Below, in pieces: positions 1 through 8,474 of a stretch of DNA of 64,000 nt. Source of the stretch: Tersicoccus solisilvae (GTDB lineage Bacteria > Actinomycetota > Actinomycetes > Actinomycetales > Micrococcaceae); the NCBI RefSeq assembly GCF_014643255.1, contig NZ_BMJI01000001.1, forward strand, positions 1 to 64,000, read 5' to 3'. Position 1 is the first letter of the stretch. Every line of letters begins with the position of its first letter. The translations under genes and the position numbers were made by a program. The notes under the pieces are model-generated. The model saw nothing but the letters and a program-made list of their open reading frames with translations. It was not told the origin of the DNA and ran no database searches.

Positions 1-429
1 GCCGGCGGCGACGGCCGCGGCGATCAGCGTGGCGCGGCCGGCGGCGTCGCGCAGGGAGGCGACGACGGCGTCCCGGTCCGCGGCTCCGGCCGGGGCGGAG
101 GACCGGGCGGTCCCGGCGGCCCCGGCGGTGGTCGTCGCGACCGGCTGCGAGGCCGCGACCCGTTCGAGGATGAGCGCGGGCTCCATGGCCGACTCCATGT
201 CGCGTTCGAGCATCAGCAGCCGCTCCTGCACCACGGGGTTGCCGATCTTGATCCGTTGTCCCGAGCTGAGCTGGGAGAGCATCGGCGCGGAGATGCCCAG
301 CACGGCCGCCAGCCGCCGGTTGGAGATGCCGTAGTGAGCCATCACCGCACCGAACCGGTCGGCGAGGCTCTGGCCGTAGATCTTCTCCTGCTCGGCGATC
401 TTCTCTTCCGTGCTGCGGGGCTCCGGCAT
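1..429 (-). CDS. Partial helix-turn-helix (XRE-like) transcriptional regulator
   Basis: The gene runs off the left edge, so only its first 143 codons are present. It reads from ATG at 429 and begins MPEPRSTEEKIAEQEKIYGQ. Residues about 25-60 form an HTH of the Cro/CI type, with the segment NRRLAAVLGISAPMLSQLSS giving helix, turn and recognition helix. The part after residue 95 is rich in Ala, Thr and Pro and looks like a linker. It is divergent from nothing: the next gene (dacB) lies upstream on the same strand, 60 bp away. The family assignment to a DNA-binding protein is firm; its target is unknown because the rest of the protein is missing. Confidence 0.7.
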   Translation of the reverse strand, partial: MPEPRSTEEKIAEQEKIYGQSLADRFGAVMAHYGISNRRLAAVLGISAPMLSQLSSGQRIKIGNPVVQERLLMLERDMESAMEPALILERVAASQPVATTTAGAAGTARSSAPAGAADRDAVVASLRDAAGRATLIAAAVAAG

Positions 430-489
430 GTCCTCAGCTTGGCACACCGACGACCCCGCGCACCGGTCGGTCGGCGCAACGGTCGCGGC

Positions 490-1989
490 TCAGCGACAAC
501 CGCAGCCGGCGAGAGCGGCGGCGGCGCGGTCCAGGGCGGCGCGGGCGGCGGCGGTGCTCCCGGGCGGGTTCGCGGCCATGAACGCGAACACGAGCAGCCG
601 GCCGTCGCGGTCCACGACGTAACCGCTGAGCGTGGAGGCGGCGTTCAGGGTGCCGGTCTTGGCCCGGACCACGCCGGCGCCGGCGGCGTCGCCCGGGTCG
701 TCGAACCGCTCGGCGAGCGTGCCGGTGAGGGCGGCGATCGGCAGGCCGGCGGCCGCGTCGGCGAACCGCTCGTCGACGACGGCCCGCCGCACCGCCCCGG
801 CGAGGGTCGCGGCACCGACCCGGTTGGTGTCCGCGAGCCCCGACGCATCGGTGACCACGAGGCCGTCGACGCTCAGGCCGAGCCGGGCGACCGTGTCCCG
901 GACGAAACGGGCCGCTCCGGCCGGGTCGGTCGGAGCGCCCGCCGCGTGGGCGGCGACCCGGGTCAGGGCCTCGGCGACGTCGTTGTCGGAGTGGTCGAGC
1001 AGCCACCGCACCTGCTCCCCCACGGTGGCGGAGTCGACGGCGCCGAGCCGGCCGCCGTCGACGGCCGGGGCTGCGGCGGCGCGGGTGACGGTGGGGGCGA
1101 CGTCGGTGGCGGAGCCGGCCGTGGCGGCCAGGGCGACGCGCAGGGCGGCCGCGAACGCCTCCCCGGCCGCGACCGCCGGGTCGGCGGGCCGCTCGCCGGG
1201 GGCGGCGTCCGCTCGGGTGTGACCGGAGTAGAGGGCGAGCGGGGTGACGGGGCCGATCTCCCCGGCGGCGACGTCGCCGTCCTGCCACGCCGGGTTCAGC
1301 ACCGGGCCGGTGAAGCGCGAGGTGTCGACGCTGACCCGCACGGTTCCCCGCACGCCCGCGGCCCGCAGCGATGCGGCGGTGCGCTCGGCCAGGGTCCGCA
1401 GCCCGGCGTGGCCCATGGTGGCGTCCGGGTCGGAGGCGCCGGCGCCGAGCATGACGTCGCCCGCCCCGACCAGCACGACGTCGCCCGTCCGGGAACCGCG
1501 GACCGCGGTCGTGGTGATCCGCTGTCGCGGGTCGAGGGTGGCGAGGACGGCGAGGGAGGAGAGGAGCTTGAGGTTGGAGGCGGGGATGCGCGGTTCGGCG
1601 GCGGCATCCTGGTACACGGCCCGGCCGGTGGCCGCGTCCAGCACGGCGGCCGAGACGTCGATGCCGGTGGGGGTGGACGCCTGCGCGGCGGCGAGCGCCG
1701 CCGCCACCCCCGTGGGGGCGGGCGCGGGGGCCGACGACGCGTCGGCGGGCACGGCGAGCGCGGTGGGCGTGCCCTGGGCGGGCACGGCCGCCGGGTTCGT
1801 GGACGGCGCGGCGGACGCGGGCGGGTTCCGGGCGAGGACCCCGGAGGGCAGCAGCCCGGGCAGCACGAACAGCCCCGTCGGGATCGCCGCGGCCACGATC
1901 CCGAGGACCACCAGCAGCCCGATCAGCACCCGCGCGGAACCGGGCCGCCCGCGCCGTGCGGCGCCGCGTGCGCGCGATGAGGTGGCCAC
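490..1989 (-). CDS. dacB: D-alanyl-D-alanine carboxypeptidase/endopeptidase (PBP4, DacB type)
   Basis: This 499-residue protein is a penicillin-binding protein of the S13/PBP4 class, which trims peptidoglycan stem peptides outside the membrane. A hydrophobic signal-anchor spans about residues 21-45. The three active-site motifs are visible: SNLK at 138-141, SDN in [10 protein letters not shown] near the middle of the C-terminal half, and KTGT in [10 protein letters not shown] near residue 440. Length fits the family. The start is GTG, with GGGAGGA a few bases upstream. It faces away from ppa across about 110 bp, an arrangement common in actinobacteria. A Pro/Ala-rich stretch (46-100) separates the anchor from the enzyme. 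Confidence 0.92.
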   Translation of the reverse strand: MATSSRARGAARRGRPGSARVLIGLLVVLGIVAAAIPTGLFVLPGLLPSGVLARNPPASAAPSTNPAAVPAQGTPTALAVPADASSAPAPAPTGVAAALAAAQASTPTGIDVSAAVLDAATGRAVYQDAAAEPRIPASNLKLLSSLAVLATLDPRQRITTTAVRGSRTGDVVLVGAGDVMLGAGASDPDATMGHAGLRTLAERTAASLRAAGVRGTVRVSVDTSRFTGPVLNPAWQDGDVAAGEIGPVTPLALYSGHTRADAAPGERPADPAVAAGEAFAAALRVALAATAGSATDVAPTVTRAAAAPAVDGGRLGAVDSATVGEQVRWLLDHSDNDVAEALTRVAAHAAGAPTDPAGAARFVRDTVARLGLSVDGLVVTDASGLADTNRVGAATLAGAVRRAVVDERFADAAAGLPIAALTGTLAERFDDPGDAAGAGVVRAKTGTLNAASTLSGYVVDRDGRLLVFAFMAANPPGSTAAARAALDRAAAALAGCGCR

Positions 1990-2103
1990 CGGGTCCTCCC
2001 GTCGTCGCCGCTGGATGCTGAACTATCGTGGGTACCAGTCTGGCCGATCCGGCCCCGCCGGCCGGCACCGGACGTGCGACGCCCACTCACCGCAAGGAGA
2101 ACC

Positions 2104-2646
2104 ATGAACTTCGATGTCACCGTCGAGATCCCGAAGGGGTCCCGCGTGAAGTACGAGATCGACCACGAGACGCACCGGCTGCGCCTGGACCGCGTGCTCT
2201 TCACCTCGATGCAGTACCCCACGCACTACGGGTACATCGAGAACTCCCTCGGCGAGGACGGCGATCCGCTGGACGCCCTCGTGATGCTCGACGTCGACGT
2301 CGTGCCCGGCGTGCTGATCGAGTCCCGGCCGGTGGCGGTGTTCAACATGGTCGACGACGGCGGTGGGGACGCCAAGGTGCTGTGCGTGCCCGCCGACCCG
2401 CGCTTCGACCACATCCAGGACATCGGCGACGTCTCCTCCTACCTGCTGGACGAGATCAAGCACTTCTTCACCAAGTACAAGGACCTCGAGCCGGGCAAGT
2501 GGGTCGAGGCGGCCGACTGGGAGGGCCGGGAGGCCGCCGAGAAGGAGGTGCTCGCGTCCCTCGACCGCTTCCAGGCCGAGGGCGAGGCCTCCGAGGAGGA
2601 CGAGCCGCAGGGCCGCGACGTGGACGCGGACGCCGTCAACAACTGA
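2104..2646 (+). CDS. ppa: Inorganic pyrophosphatase
   Basis: This is a family I soluble pyrophosphatase of 180 residues, which hydrolyses PPi to two phosphates in the cytoplasm and pulls biosynthetic reactions forward. The protein begins [20 protein letters not shown], and the signature [11 protein letters not shown] carries the metal-binding aspartates. Further aspartates sit in DDGGGDAKV and HIQDIGDV. The ATG at 2104 is chosen because AAGGAGA lies 5 nt upstream and the family starts here; an in-frame GTG 30 bp upstream lacks support. The acidic C-terminal tail (EEDEPQ and onward) is an extension seen in some actinobacterial homologues. A strong hairpin follows the stop. Confidence 0.96.
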   Translation: MNFDVTVEIPKGSRVKYEIDHETHRLRLDRVLFTSMQYPTHYGYIENSLGEDGDPLDALVMLDVDVVPGVLIESRPVAVFNMVDDGGGDAKVLCVPADPRFDHIQDIGDVSSYLLDEIKHFFTKYKDLEPGKWVEAADWEGREAAEKEVLASLDRFQAEGEASEEDEPQGRDVDADAVNN

Positions 2647-2657
2647 TCGCCGCCCGA

Positions 2658-2693
2658 CGCTGCCCCCGATCGCCTCCGCGGCCGGGGGCAGCG
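2658..2693 (+). terminator. Hairpin terminator after ppa
   Basis: Arms CGCTGCCCCCG and CGGGGGCAGCG pair perfectly over 11 bp with a 14-nt loop, starting 12 nt after the ppa stop. There is no T-tract, as is usual for high-GC actinobacterial terminators. Confidence 0.7.
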
Positions 2694-2770
2694 CCGTTCC
2701 CGGGACCTATCGTGGGGCACAGCGCCGTTCTCGAACGGCGACTCGCGTCGGGGCCACCGTCGCCGTCCGG

Positions 2771-2818
2771 GATATTTGCTTTCGCTAACAGATCCGATAC
2801 GTTTGCTAAAGCAATTGG
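2771..2818. promoter_or_regulatory. AT-rich control region with small palindrome before the VWA gene
   Basis: This is a marked AT-rich island between two GC-rich genes. It contains TTTGCT twice (2775 and 2802) and the inverted repeat TTGCT-AA-AGCAA at 2803-2814. Its position 55-100 bp before the VWA start suggests a promoter with a regulator site. No confident -35/-10 pair could be assigned. Confidence 0.4.
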
Positions 2819-2873
2819 TTGCCGCGGTCTCCTCGTCGGAGGAGCTGCCGACGGCCCAGCAGAGGAGGACCCG

Positions 2874-4919
2874 ATGCCGCACCGTACCGCTCGTCCCCGA
2901 TCGATCCGCCGTCCGATTCGTCGCCGGGGTGCCGTCCGTACCGCGGCACGCAATCTCGTCGTCGGCGCCGTCGTCGCCGCGCTGGGCCTGCTGGGGTCCC
3001 CCGCGCTGGCCGACACCTCGTCCGGGCCGTCCTCGAGCACGCCGACGTCGACGGTGCTCCGCCCGGTGATGCTCGTGATGGACTACTCGGGCTCGATGCT
3101 CACCAAGGACGCCGATGCGGCCGGCACCACCACCCGCCTGCGGGCCGCACAGGACGCGGTCAAGGCCCTGATCGACCGCGTGCCGGACAACGGCCAACTG
3201 GGGCTGACCGTCTACGGGACCACCAGCGCCAAGTCGTGCCAGGACATCACCACCGTCCAGCCTCTGGCCGCCGTCGACAAGCCCGCGCTGCGGGCCCGCA
3301 TCGACCAGCTCAAGGCCGTCGGCCAGACGCCGATCGGGGCGTCCCTGCTGAAGGCGGCCGAGTCGTTCCAGGGCCGGGAGGGACCGAAATCGATCGTCCT
3401 GGTCTCCGACGGCCAGGAGACCTGCTCGCGTCCGGCGGCGTGCGACGCGGCCCGGACGCTGGCGACGCGGGGGATCGACCTCACCATCCACACGATCGGC
3501 TTCCGCGTCTCGGGCAAGGCCCAGGCGGAGCTGCAATGCATCGCCGGCGCGACGGGCGGCACCTACGCGGCCGCGAAGGACGCCGGGCAGTTGGCGGAGA
3601 AGCTGTCCACCCGCACCTTCCGGGCGTTCCAGGGATACGAGGTGACGGGCACGCCCGTGACCGGCACGGCCGAGTACCAGGACGCTCCCGAGCTGAAGCC
3701 GGGACAGTACCGGGACCAACTCGACGCCGCCGGCACGGACGGCCCGAACAGCAAGGACGGCACCGTCTCGTACTACCGTCTGGGTGACGCGCAGCCGGGT
3801 CAGCGCCTGCACCTGGCCGTCCTGCAGGCCGGTCAGCACCCGGTGCCGGAGGCCGAGCGGAACAAGTCCCTCGCGGTGAAGGTCACCCTGGAAGCGGACG
3901 ACGGTACCTCGTGCGGCGTCAGCATGTACACGCCGGACAACGCCACCGTGCGCCGTCCCGTGGTGGCGTACACCCACACGCTGGATTCCCTGGAGAAGCC
4001 CGGTGCGACCTGCTCCCACAACGGCTCGCCCGCCATCTACGCCAAGGTGACGCGGACCGGGGCGCGGTTCACCGGCACGCCCCTGCCCATCGAGCTCGCG
4101 TACTGGGCGGAGCCGGCACACGACGGCGCGTCTCCCGCGGCTCGGGCGACCGAGAGCCTCAAGCCGGCGGCCATCACCGTGCGCGGCGACGCGCAGGCCG
4201 TCTCCGGGGCGGGCAGCTTCAACGACGCGACCCGGCTCGAGGCCGGCCGGGTCTACCGGGACACGGTCCAGCGAGACGAGATGCGGTTCTACCGTGTGCA
4301 CATCGCACAGGGGCAGCGGCTGAGCTACCGGCTGACCTCCGTCGAGAACGAGGACAGCCAGGTGATCGGCGTCGACGCCAAACTCTTCTCGCCCGTCCGG
4401 GAAGCGGTCAACCAGAGTGAGCCGACCGGCAACTACCTCGGCTTCGGCTCGACCGGCAAGCACATCGACCTGAGCATGCGTCAACTGGTCGACGACGCGA
4501 ATCGTTCCGGGTCGTACGGTCGTGACCAGTACCTGGCCGGCGACTACTCCATCGTCGTCGACGGCAACGCCTCGACCAACAACGCCGGCACCGACCCCGA
4601 GTTCTCCTACGAGCTGACCGTCCAGGTGGACGGCACCGCCCAGCAGGGCGGCGACGTGGTGCTGCAGGGCGGCGGTGGGTCCGCGTCGGAGGCATCGGAC
4701 GGCGCGACGGCGGCAGGCAGCCCCACCGGGACCGACGCGTCCGTCGCCGCCTCGAGCACTCCGGCCGCGCAGGGCGACGCCGGCTCGGGCGCCGCCCGCT
4801 CCGCGACGAACGCCGGCATCCCGTGGCTGGCCGGCGCCCTCGGCGTGGTGCTGCTGATCGGCGGCGGGATCTGGTGGGCGGCGGCGCGGAGCCGCCGGTC
4901 CGGCGACCACACCGGCTGA
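2874..4919 (+). CDS. Secreted, membrane-anchored von Willebrand factor A domain protein
   Basis: The 681-residue product has an Arg-rich start and a signal peptide ending near SPALADT. A VWA domain follows (about residues 60-260) with the metal-ion adhesion motif DYSGSM and the later conserved GASLLKAAESF and SDGQETC segments. The middle is predicted beta-rich and unassigned. A low-complexity Ser/Ala/Thr stretch leads to a single C-terminal membrane helix (WLAGALGVVLLIGGGIWWAA) and a short basic tail, so the bulk is outside the cell. The ATG at 2874 has AGAGGAGG 5 nt upstream. VWA domains bind proteins or matrix; the partner is not indicated by the neighbours. Confidence 0.8.
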   Translation: MPHRTARPRSIRRPIRRRGAVRTAARNLVVGAVVAALGLLGSPALADTSSGPSSSTPTSTVLRPVMLVMDYSGSMLTKDADAAGTTTRLRAAQDAVKALIDRVPDNGQLGLTVYGTTSAKSCQDITTVQPLAAVDKPALRARIDQLKAVGQTPIGASLLKAAESFQGREGPKSIVLVSDGQETCSRPAACDAARTLATRGIDLTIHTIGFRVSGKAQAELQCIAGATGGTYAAAKDAGQLAEKLSTRTFRAFQGYEVTGTPVTGTAEYQDAPELKPGQYRDQLDAAGTDGPNSKDGTVSYYRLGDAQPGQRLHLAVLQAGQHPVPEAERNKSLAVKVTLEADDGTSCGVSMYTPDNATVRRPVVAYTHTLDSLEKPGATCSHNGSPAIYAKVTRTGARFTGTPLPIELAYWAEPAHDGASPAARATESLKPAAITVRGDAQAVSGAGSFNDATRLEAGRVYRDTVQRDEMRFYRVHIAQGQRLSYRLTSVENEDSQVIGVDAKLFSPVREAVNQSEPTGNYLGFGSTGKHIDLSMRQLVDDANRSGSYGRDQYLAGDYSIVVDGNASTNNAGTDPEFSYELTVQVDGTAQQGGDVVLQGGGGSASEASDGATAAGSPTGTDASVAASSTPAAQGDAGSGAARSATNAGIPWLAGALGVVLLIGGGIWWAAARSRRSGDHTG

Positions 4920-4950
4920 GCGACGGGACGCCGCGCCGGCGACGGCATCG

Positions 4951-6468
4951 TCAGCGCGACCGCCACACCTGGTCCTGACCCTCCGCGGTGCAGGTGAGGA
5001 TCCGTCCGTCGGCACCGCGGACGGTCAGGTCCACCTCCAGCCAACTGCACGCCGCGCCCTCCCGGGCGGAGCTGCTCGGCGTCGCCGTCGGCGACGGGGT
5101 GGAGGATCGACCGGTCCGCGCGGGTGCCGATGACGCGGCGGTGGGCGACGCGGGCGCGGCGGTGGGCGACGCGGGCGACGCGGGCGCGGCGGTGGCGGGC
5201 GGCGACGTGGCGACGGCGGTCGTCGGCGAGCCCGTCCCCGGGACCCCGGCGACCCCACCGGTGAGGAGCACGACGGCGGCACCGATCACCAGCGCCAGGC
5301 CGACCACCATCACGAGCACGGGGACCACGACCGGGAGCCGTCGACCGCGCCCGCCGGCGCGACGCGTGGCTCCCTTCCCGGCCGACGTCGACGCGGCCGT
5401 CACGGGGTTCGTGGCGGCGGCCGCCCCGGTCGGCGGGACCGCCTCGGTCTCGCGGAGCGACGGATCCTCCTCCCCGGACGCCCGGGCCGAGGAGTCGATC
5501 GAGGGGGCGGTCGCGGAACCGATCGAGGGAACCCCGACGGGTCGCGCCGGCACGGCGGGTACCTGGCTCCGGCCGGCCGCCACCGGCCCGCTCCGGTCCT
5601 CTGCCTCCGCGTGGACGACATCGAACACCTCGAACGGCTCTCCGGAGGCGACGAGGTACCCGCCCGGGCTGCGGAGCGGGGCCAGCCGTCCCGCCGCCTC
5701 ACCGGCCGCCGCCACGCGCCGCGCCGGATCCGGGGCCAGCAGACCCGCCAGCACCGGCAGGAGCACGTCGAGGTCGTCGTCCGGGGCGAGCCCCGACGCG
5801 CCCGCCGCACCGTCGCCCATGCGACGGCAGGCCTCCTCCAGTTGCACGCCGCGCAGGTCGGGCCGGAGCAGGGCCACGGCGAGCGCACCGACGGCGAAGT
5901 GGTCCTGGGCCGGGTCCGGGTCGGCGAGATCGAATACCTCGGGCGCCATGTAGCCCGGCGTGCCGTACACCAGACCGGTGCCGGTCAGCCGCGGTTCGTC
6001 GCGGTGCAGGGCCAGCCCGAAATCCCCCAGCCGCACGTGCGGCGTGCCCTGCCCGGTGACCTCCAGGAGGACGTTGGCGGGCTTGACGTCCCGATGCACC
6101 CATCCGGAGCGGTGGACAGAGGCCAGGCCGTCCAGCAGCTGGGACACCACCTCCGCGACCAGACCGGGAGAGAACGCCCCGTGGTCGGCGAGCGCGGTCG
6201 CGAGGTTGCCGCCCGCGCACAGCGGGGACAGGATCGCCACGCTCTGGTCCTCGGCGACCCAGCCGTACGGGCACACCAGGTGGGGATGGTCGAACGTGAC
6301 CGCCTGTTCGCGGACGAACCGCAGCAGGTCCGGGCTCTGGCTCTGGCGCATGACCTTCGCCGCGCACTCGTGGTGGCGACGGCGGTCCCAGCCCAGCCAC
6401 ACATGTCCGGTGGCGCCCGACGCGATGATCGAGACCAGCTCGACCCGTCCCGCGATCACCTCGCCCAT
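4951..6468 (-). CDS. Transmembrane serine/threonine protein kinase
   Basis: The protein is a PknB-like receptor kinase of 505 residues. The kinase domain occupies about residues 1-265: ATP-lysine K38 in CAAKVM, catalytic loop HRDVKPAN (D127), DFG at 149-151 and APE at 175-177. The glycine-rich loop is reduced to SGATGHVW. A Pro/Ala linker precedes one membrane helix at about 379-403. Outside the cell is an Ala/Pro/Ser/Thr-rich stalk and a small terminal module with two cysteines (CSWLEVDL and ILTCTAEG), not a PASTA domain. ATG 6468 is chosen, with an AAGG 5-8 nt upstream. It is divergent from the SatD-like gene across a perfect palindrome. Its substrate is unknown. Confidence 0.88.
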   Translation of the reverse strand: MGEVIAGRVELVSIIASGATGHVWLGWDRRRHHECAAKVMRQSQSPDLLRFVREQAVTFDHPHLVCPYGWVAEDQSVAILSPLCAGGNLATALADHGAFSPGLVAEVVSQLLDGLASVHRSGWVHRDVKPANVLLEVTGQGTPHVRLGDFGLALHRDEPRLTGTGLVYGTPGYMAPEVFDLADPDPAQDHFAVGALAVALLRPDLRGVQLEEACRRMGDGAAGASGLAPDDDLDVLLPVLAGLLAPDPARRVAAAGEAAGRLAPLRSPGGYLVASGEPFEVFDVVHAEAEDRSGPVAAGRSQVPAVPARPVGVPSIGSATAPSIDSSARASGEEDPSLRETEAVPPTGAAAATNPVTAASTSAGKGATRRAGGRGRRLPVVVPVLVMVVGLALVIGAAVVLLTGGVAGVPGTGSPTTAVATSPPATAAPASPASPTAAPASPTAASSAPARTGRSSTPSPTATPSSSAREGAACSWLEVDLTVRGADGRILTCTAEGQDQVWRSR

Positions 6469-6567
6469 GTGCGCCTTCCCCGGCTCGTCCTGCACTCTGC
6501 TCCGGGCCTCGAACCGGACCCACTCCGACCGCACCCCGCCGCTCCTCCCGCCGCGGTTGTGCCCAGC

Positions 6568-6590
6568 GTATGCCGGGACTCCCGGCATAC
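6568..6590. promoter_or_regulatory. Perfect 23-bp palindromic operator candidate
   Basis: Arms GTATGCCGGGA (6568-6578) and TCCCGGCATAC (6580-6590) are exact inverted repeats about one central base. The right arm overlaps the -10-like box CATACT (6586-6591), which lies 6 nt before the GTG start of the SatD-like gene, so a bound protein would cover the predicted leaderless start site. The downstream gene encodes an HTH protein and is the obvious candidate binder; that link is inference. Confidence 0.65.
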
Positions 6591-6597
6591 TGGACCC

Positions 6598-7209
6598 GTG
6601 TTCGCCCTGACCTTCGACCAGCGGGCCGGGCGTGAGGCGGGCGACCTGGTGCCGGACCTGATGACCCGGTTGCGGTTCCACGCGGCGCTCGTGCCGTTCC
6701 AGCGGTCCGTCGCCGACGAGGTACAGGGCATCGTCGACGATCCCGCCGTCGCCGTCGACGCCGCCCTGATCGGACTGCGCGGCGGTCACTGGTCCGTGGG
6801 AATCGGCGTCGGCCGGGTGGACGACCTGACCTCGGACCACATCCTCGACGCCACCGGTCCCGCCCTCGTGCACACCCGCAACGCGGCCGAACGCTCCCTG
6901 GCCGTGACGGACCGGGTGGCCCTGTCCGTCGAGGGCCTCGACGAGGACCTGGCAGCGGAGGCGGAGGCGGTGTTGCGTCTGATCGGCCGCATCGTCGCGG
7001 TGCGCACCGTGGCGGAGTGGCGCGTCGTGGACCTGATGACGCCGGGGGTCCGGGGGCAGCAGAAGGCGATCGCCGCCGAGCTCGGCGTCACCGTCCAGGC
7101 CGTCTCGCAGGCCGTGCACCGGTCCTTGCTGCCGCAGGAGTGGGCGGCCCGGCCGGCGGCCGCCCGGCTGCTCGGGCTGCTGGATCGGCAGCGCGTCCTC
7201 TCCGCCTGA
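6598..7209 (+). CDS. SatD-like protein with C-terminal helix-turn-helix
   Basis: This 203-residue protein resembles the SatD family. The N-terminal half has the family pattern in FALTFDQRAG, SVADEVQGIV and WSVGIGVGRV. The C-terminal part (about 140-175) is an HTH: QQKAIAAELGVTVQAVSQAV. The molecular role of SatD proteins is not settled. The GTG start is very probably leaderless: CATACT ends 6 nt before it. The gene is divergent from a Ser/Thr kinase, and a perfect palindrome covers its promoter, which suggests autoregulation and possibly joint control of the kinase. Family assignment is by pattern only, so a generic HTH regulator remains an alternative. Confidence 0.55.
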   Translation: MFALTFDQRAGREAGDLVPDLMTRLRFHAALVPFQRSVADEVQGIVDDPAVAVDAALIGLRGGHWSVGIGVGRVDDLTSDHILDATGPALVHTRNAAERSLAVTDRVALSVEGLDEDLAAEAEAVLRLIGRIVAVRTVAEWRVVDLMTPGVRGQQKAIAAELGVTVQAVSQAVHRSLLPQEWAARPAAARLLGLLDRQRVLSA

Positions 7210-7303
7210 CCGTTCGCCGGCAGGTCCCCCGGTGGCCCTCCCGCGGGCCCGGCGCGGCGGCGCTGGACCGGCTGATCCGTCGACGGCGCTGAGCGAGGCC
7301 GGC

Positions 7304-7350
7304 GGCCGGGGAGTCGGCCGAGGGGCCGGGGAGTCGCCGAGGGGCCGGGC
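7304..7350. repeat. Short GC-rich tandem repeat
   Basis: The unit GGCCGGGGAGTCGGCCGAGG occurs at 7304-7323, again with one base missing at 7324-7342, and begins a third time at 7343. It lies between the convergent ends of the SatD-like gene and the CDF gene; no function is evident. Confidence 0.6.
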
Positions 7351-7368
7351 GGCCGGGTGAAACGGCGC

Positions 7369-8409
7369 CTAGGGGGAGGTGGCCGGGCTCTCGGGCACGA
7401 GGGGGCGCTCGTCGCGCGTGGCCAGGGTGAGTACGGCCTCGGTGATGCGGTCCTGGCTCTCGAGCCTGGCCTCGACCGCGCGGAGCCGCTCGGCGACCTC
7501 GGACTCGGTCCGGTCGCCGGCCAGGTCGACGGCCGCCACCAGGAAGATGCGGCCCGGGCCGACGAACTCGAGGTGCAGGTACGTCACGCGCTCGACCTCC
7601 TCGTCCTCGAGCAGGCCGCGCAGCACCACGTCCCGCTGCGGATTGCCGAGCGGCTGGCCGACGAGGAACTCGCGGTTGCGGGCGATCAGGAAGATCGCCA
7701 TCACCGCGAGCACGAGGCCGACGGCGATGGACCCGAACGCGTCGTAGACGGCCGACCCGGTGAGCTGGTGCAGCAGGATGCCCGCGCCGGCGAGCAGGAT
7801 GCCGATGAGCGCGCCGCCGTCCTCGATGAACACGGCGCGCAGCGTCGGGTCCGAGGTGCGCGTGATGAACCGCAGGGGGTGCAGCCCGAGCGAGGCCGCC
7901 TGTCCGCGCGTCTGCCGCGTCGCCTGGAAGAACGAGACGCCCTCGAGCACGAACGCGATGGCCAGGACGAGGTACGCGACCAGCGGGTCGGTCTGCTCGC
8001 CCTCCTCGGCCAGCGACTGGATGCCGTGCCAGATCGAGACGACGGCTCCGGCGCTGAACAGGCCGAACGCCGCGAACATCGACCACACGTAGGCGTCGCG
8101 GCCGAAGCCGAGCGGGTGGGAGGGGTCGGGCTTCTTGCCGGCCTTGCGCTCGGCGATCAGCAGGAAGACCTCGTTGCCGGAGTCCGCCCAGGAGTGCGCC
8201 GCCTCCGCCACCATCGAGGCCGAGCCGGTGAGGACGGCCGCCACGGACTTGGCGATGGCGATCAGCACATTGGCGGCGAAGGCGATGAGCACGGTGAACA
8301 GCGAGCCGCCGTGCTCCGGCTTGCCGCCGCCCTCCCGCGGCGTGCGGGGCGAGGAGCCCGTGTCCCGGACAGCCGCCGATACCGACCGTTCCGCCCGGGA
8401 GTGCGCCAT
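7369..8409 (-). CDS. Cation diffusion facilitator metal exporter
   Basis: This 346-residue protein belongs to the CDF family, which exports Zn2+, Fe2+ or Mn2+ by proton exchange. After a 35-residue polar N-terminus come several membrane helices. The first contains FTVLIAFAANVLIAIAKS, and the second carries the metal-binding HSWAD (HxxxD) of AEAAHSWADSGNE. Later segments include HPLGFGRDAYVWSMFAAFGL and an ILLHQLTG region. The C-terminal cytoplasmic domain ends with a charged tail. The ATG at 8409 is preceded by TAGACT plus 6 nt, indicating a leaderless transcript. The metal cannot be read from the motif alone. A similar class (YdbO/FieF-like, with two-part cytosolic domain) fits best. Confidence 0.88.
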   Translation of the reverse strand: MAHSRAERSVSAAVRDTGSSPRTPREGGGKPEHGGSLFTVLIAFAANVLIAIAKSVAAVLTGSASMVAEAAHSWADSGNEVFLLIAERKAGKKPDPSHPLGFGRDAYVWSMFAAFGLFSAGAVVSIWHGIQSLAEEGEQTDPLVAYLVLAIAFVLEGVSFFQATRQTRGQAASLGLHPLRFITRTSDPTLRAVFIEDGGALIGILLAGAGILLHQLTGSAVYDAFGSIAVGLVLAVMAIFLIARNREFLVGQPLGNPQRDVVLRGLLEDEEVERVTYLHLEFVGPGRIFLVAAVDLAGDRTESEVAERLRAVEARLESQDRITEAVLTLATRDERPLVPESPATSP

Positions 8410-8415
8410 CCTCGC

Positions 8416-8421
8416 AGTCTA
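8416..8421 (-). promoter_or_regulatory. -10 box of CDF gene, leaderless
   Basis: TAGACT on the minus strand is followed by 6 nt and then the ATG of the CDF gene. This matches the TANNNT consensus with transcription starting at or next to the start codon. Confidence 0.6.
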
Positions 8422-8474
8422 GGCCCGGGCGCCGGGCGGTCCGCCGCGGTCGTGCCGGACGGCGCCGGCCGGAC

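Noticed and set aside
2028-2873. One long plus-strand frame through ppa into the VWA gene
   Set aside because: The part before 2874 is a shadow of ppa in another frame. The signal peptide and ribosome site place the VWA start at 2874.
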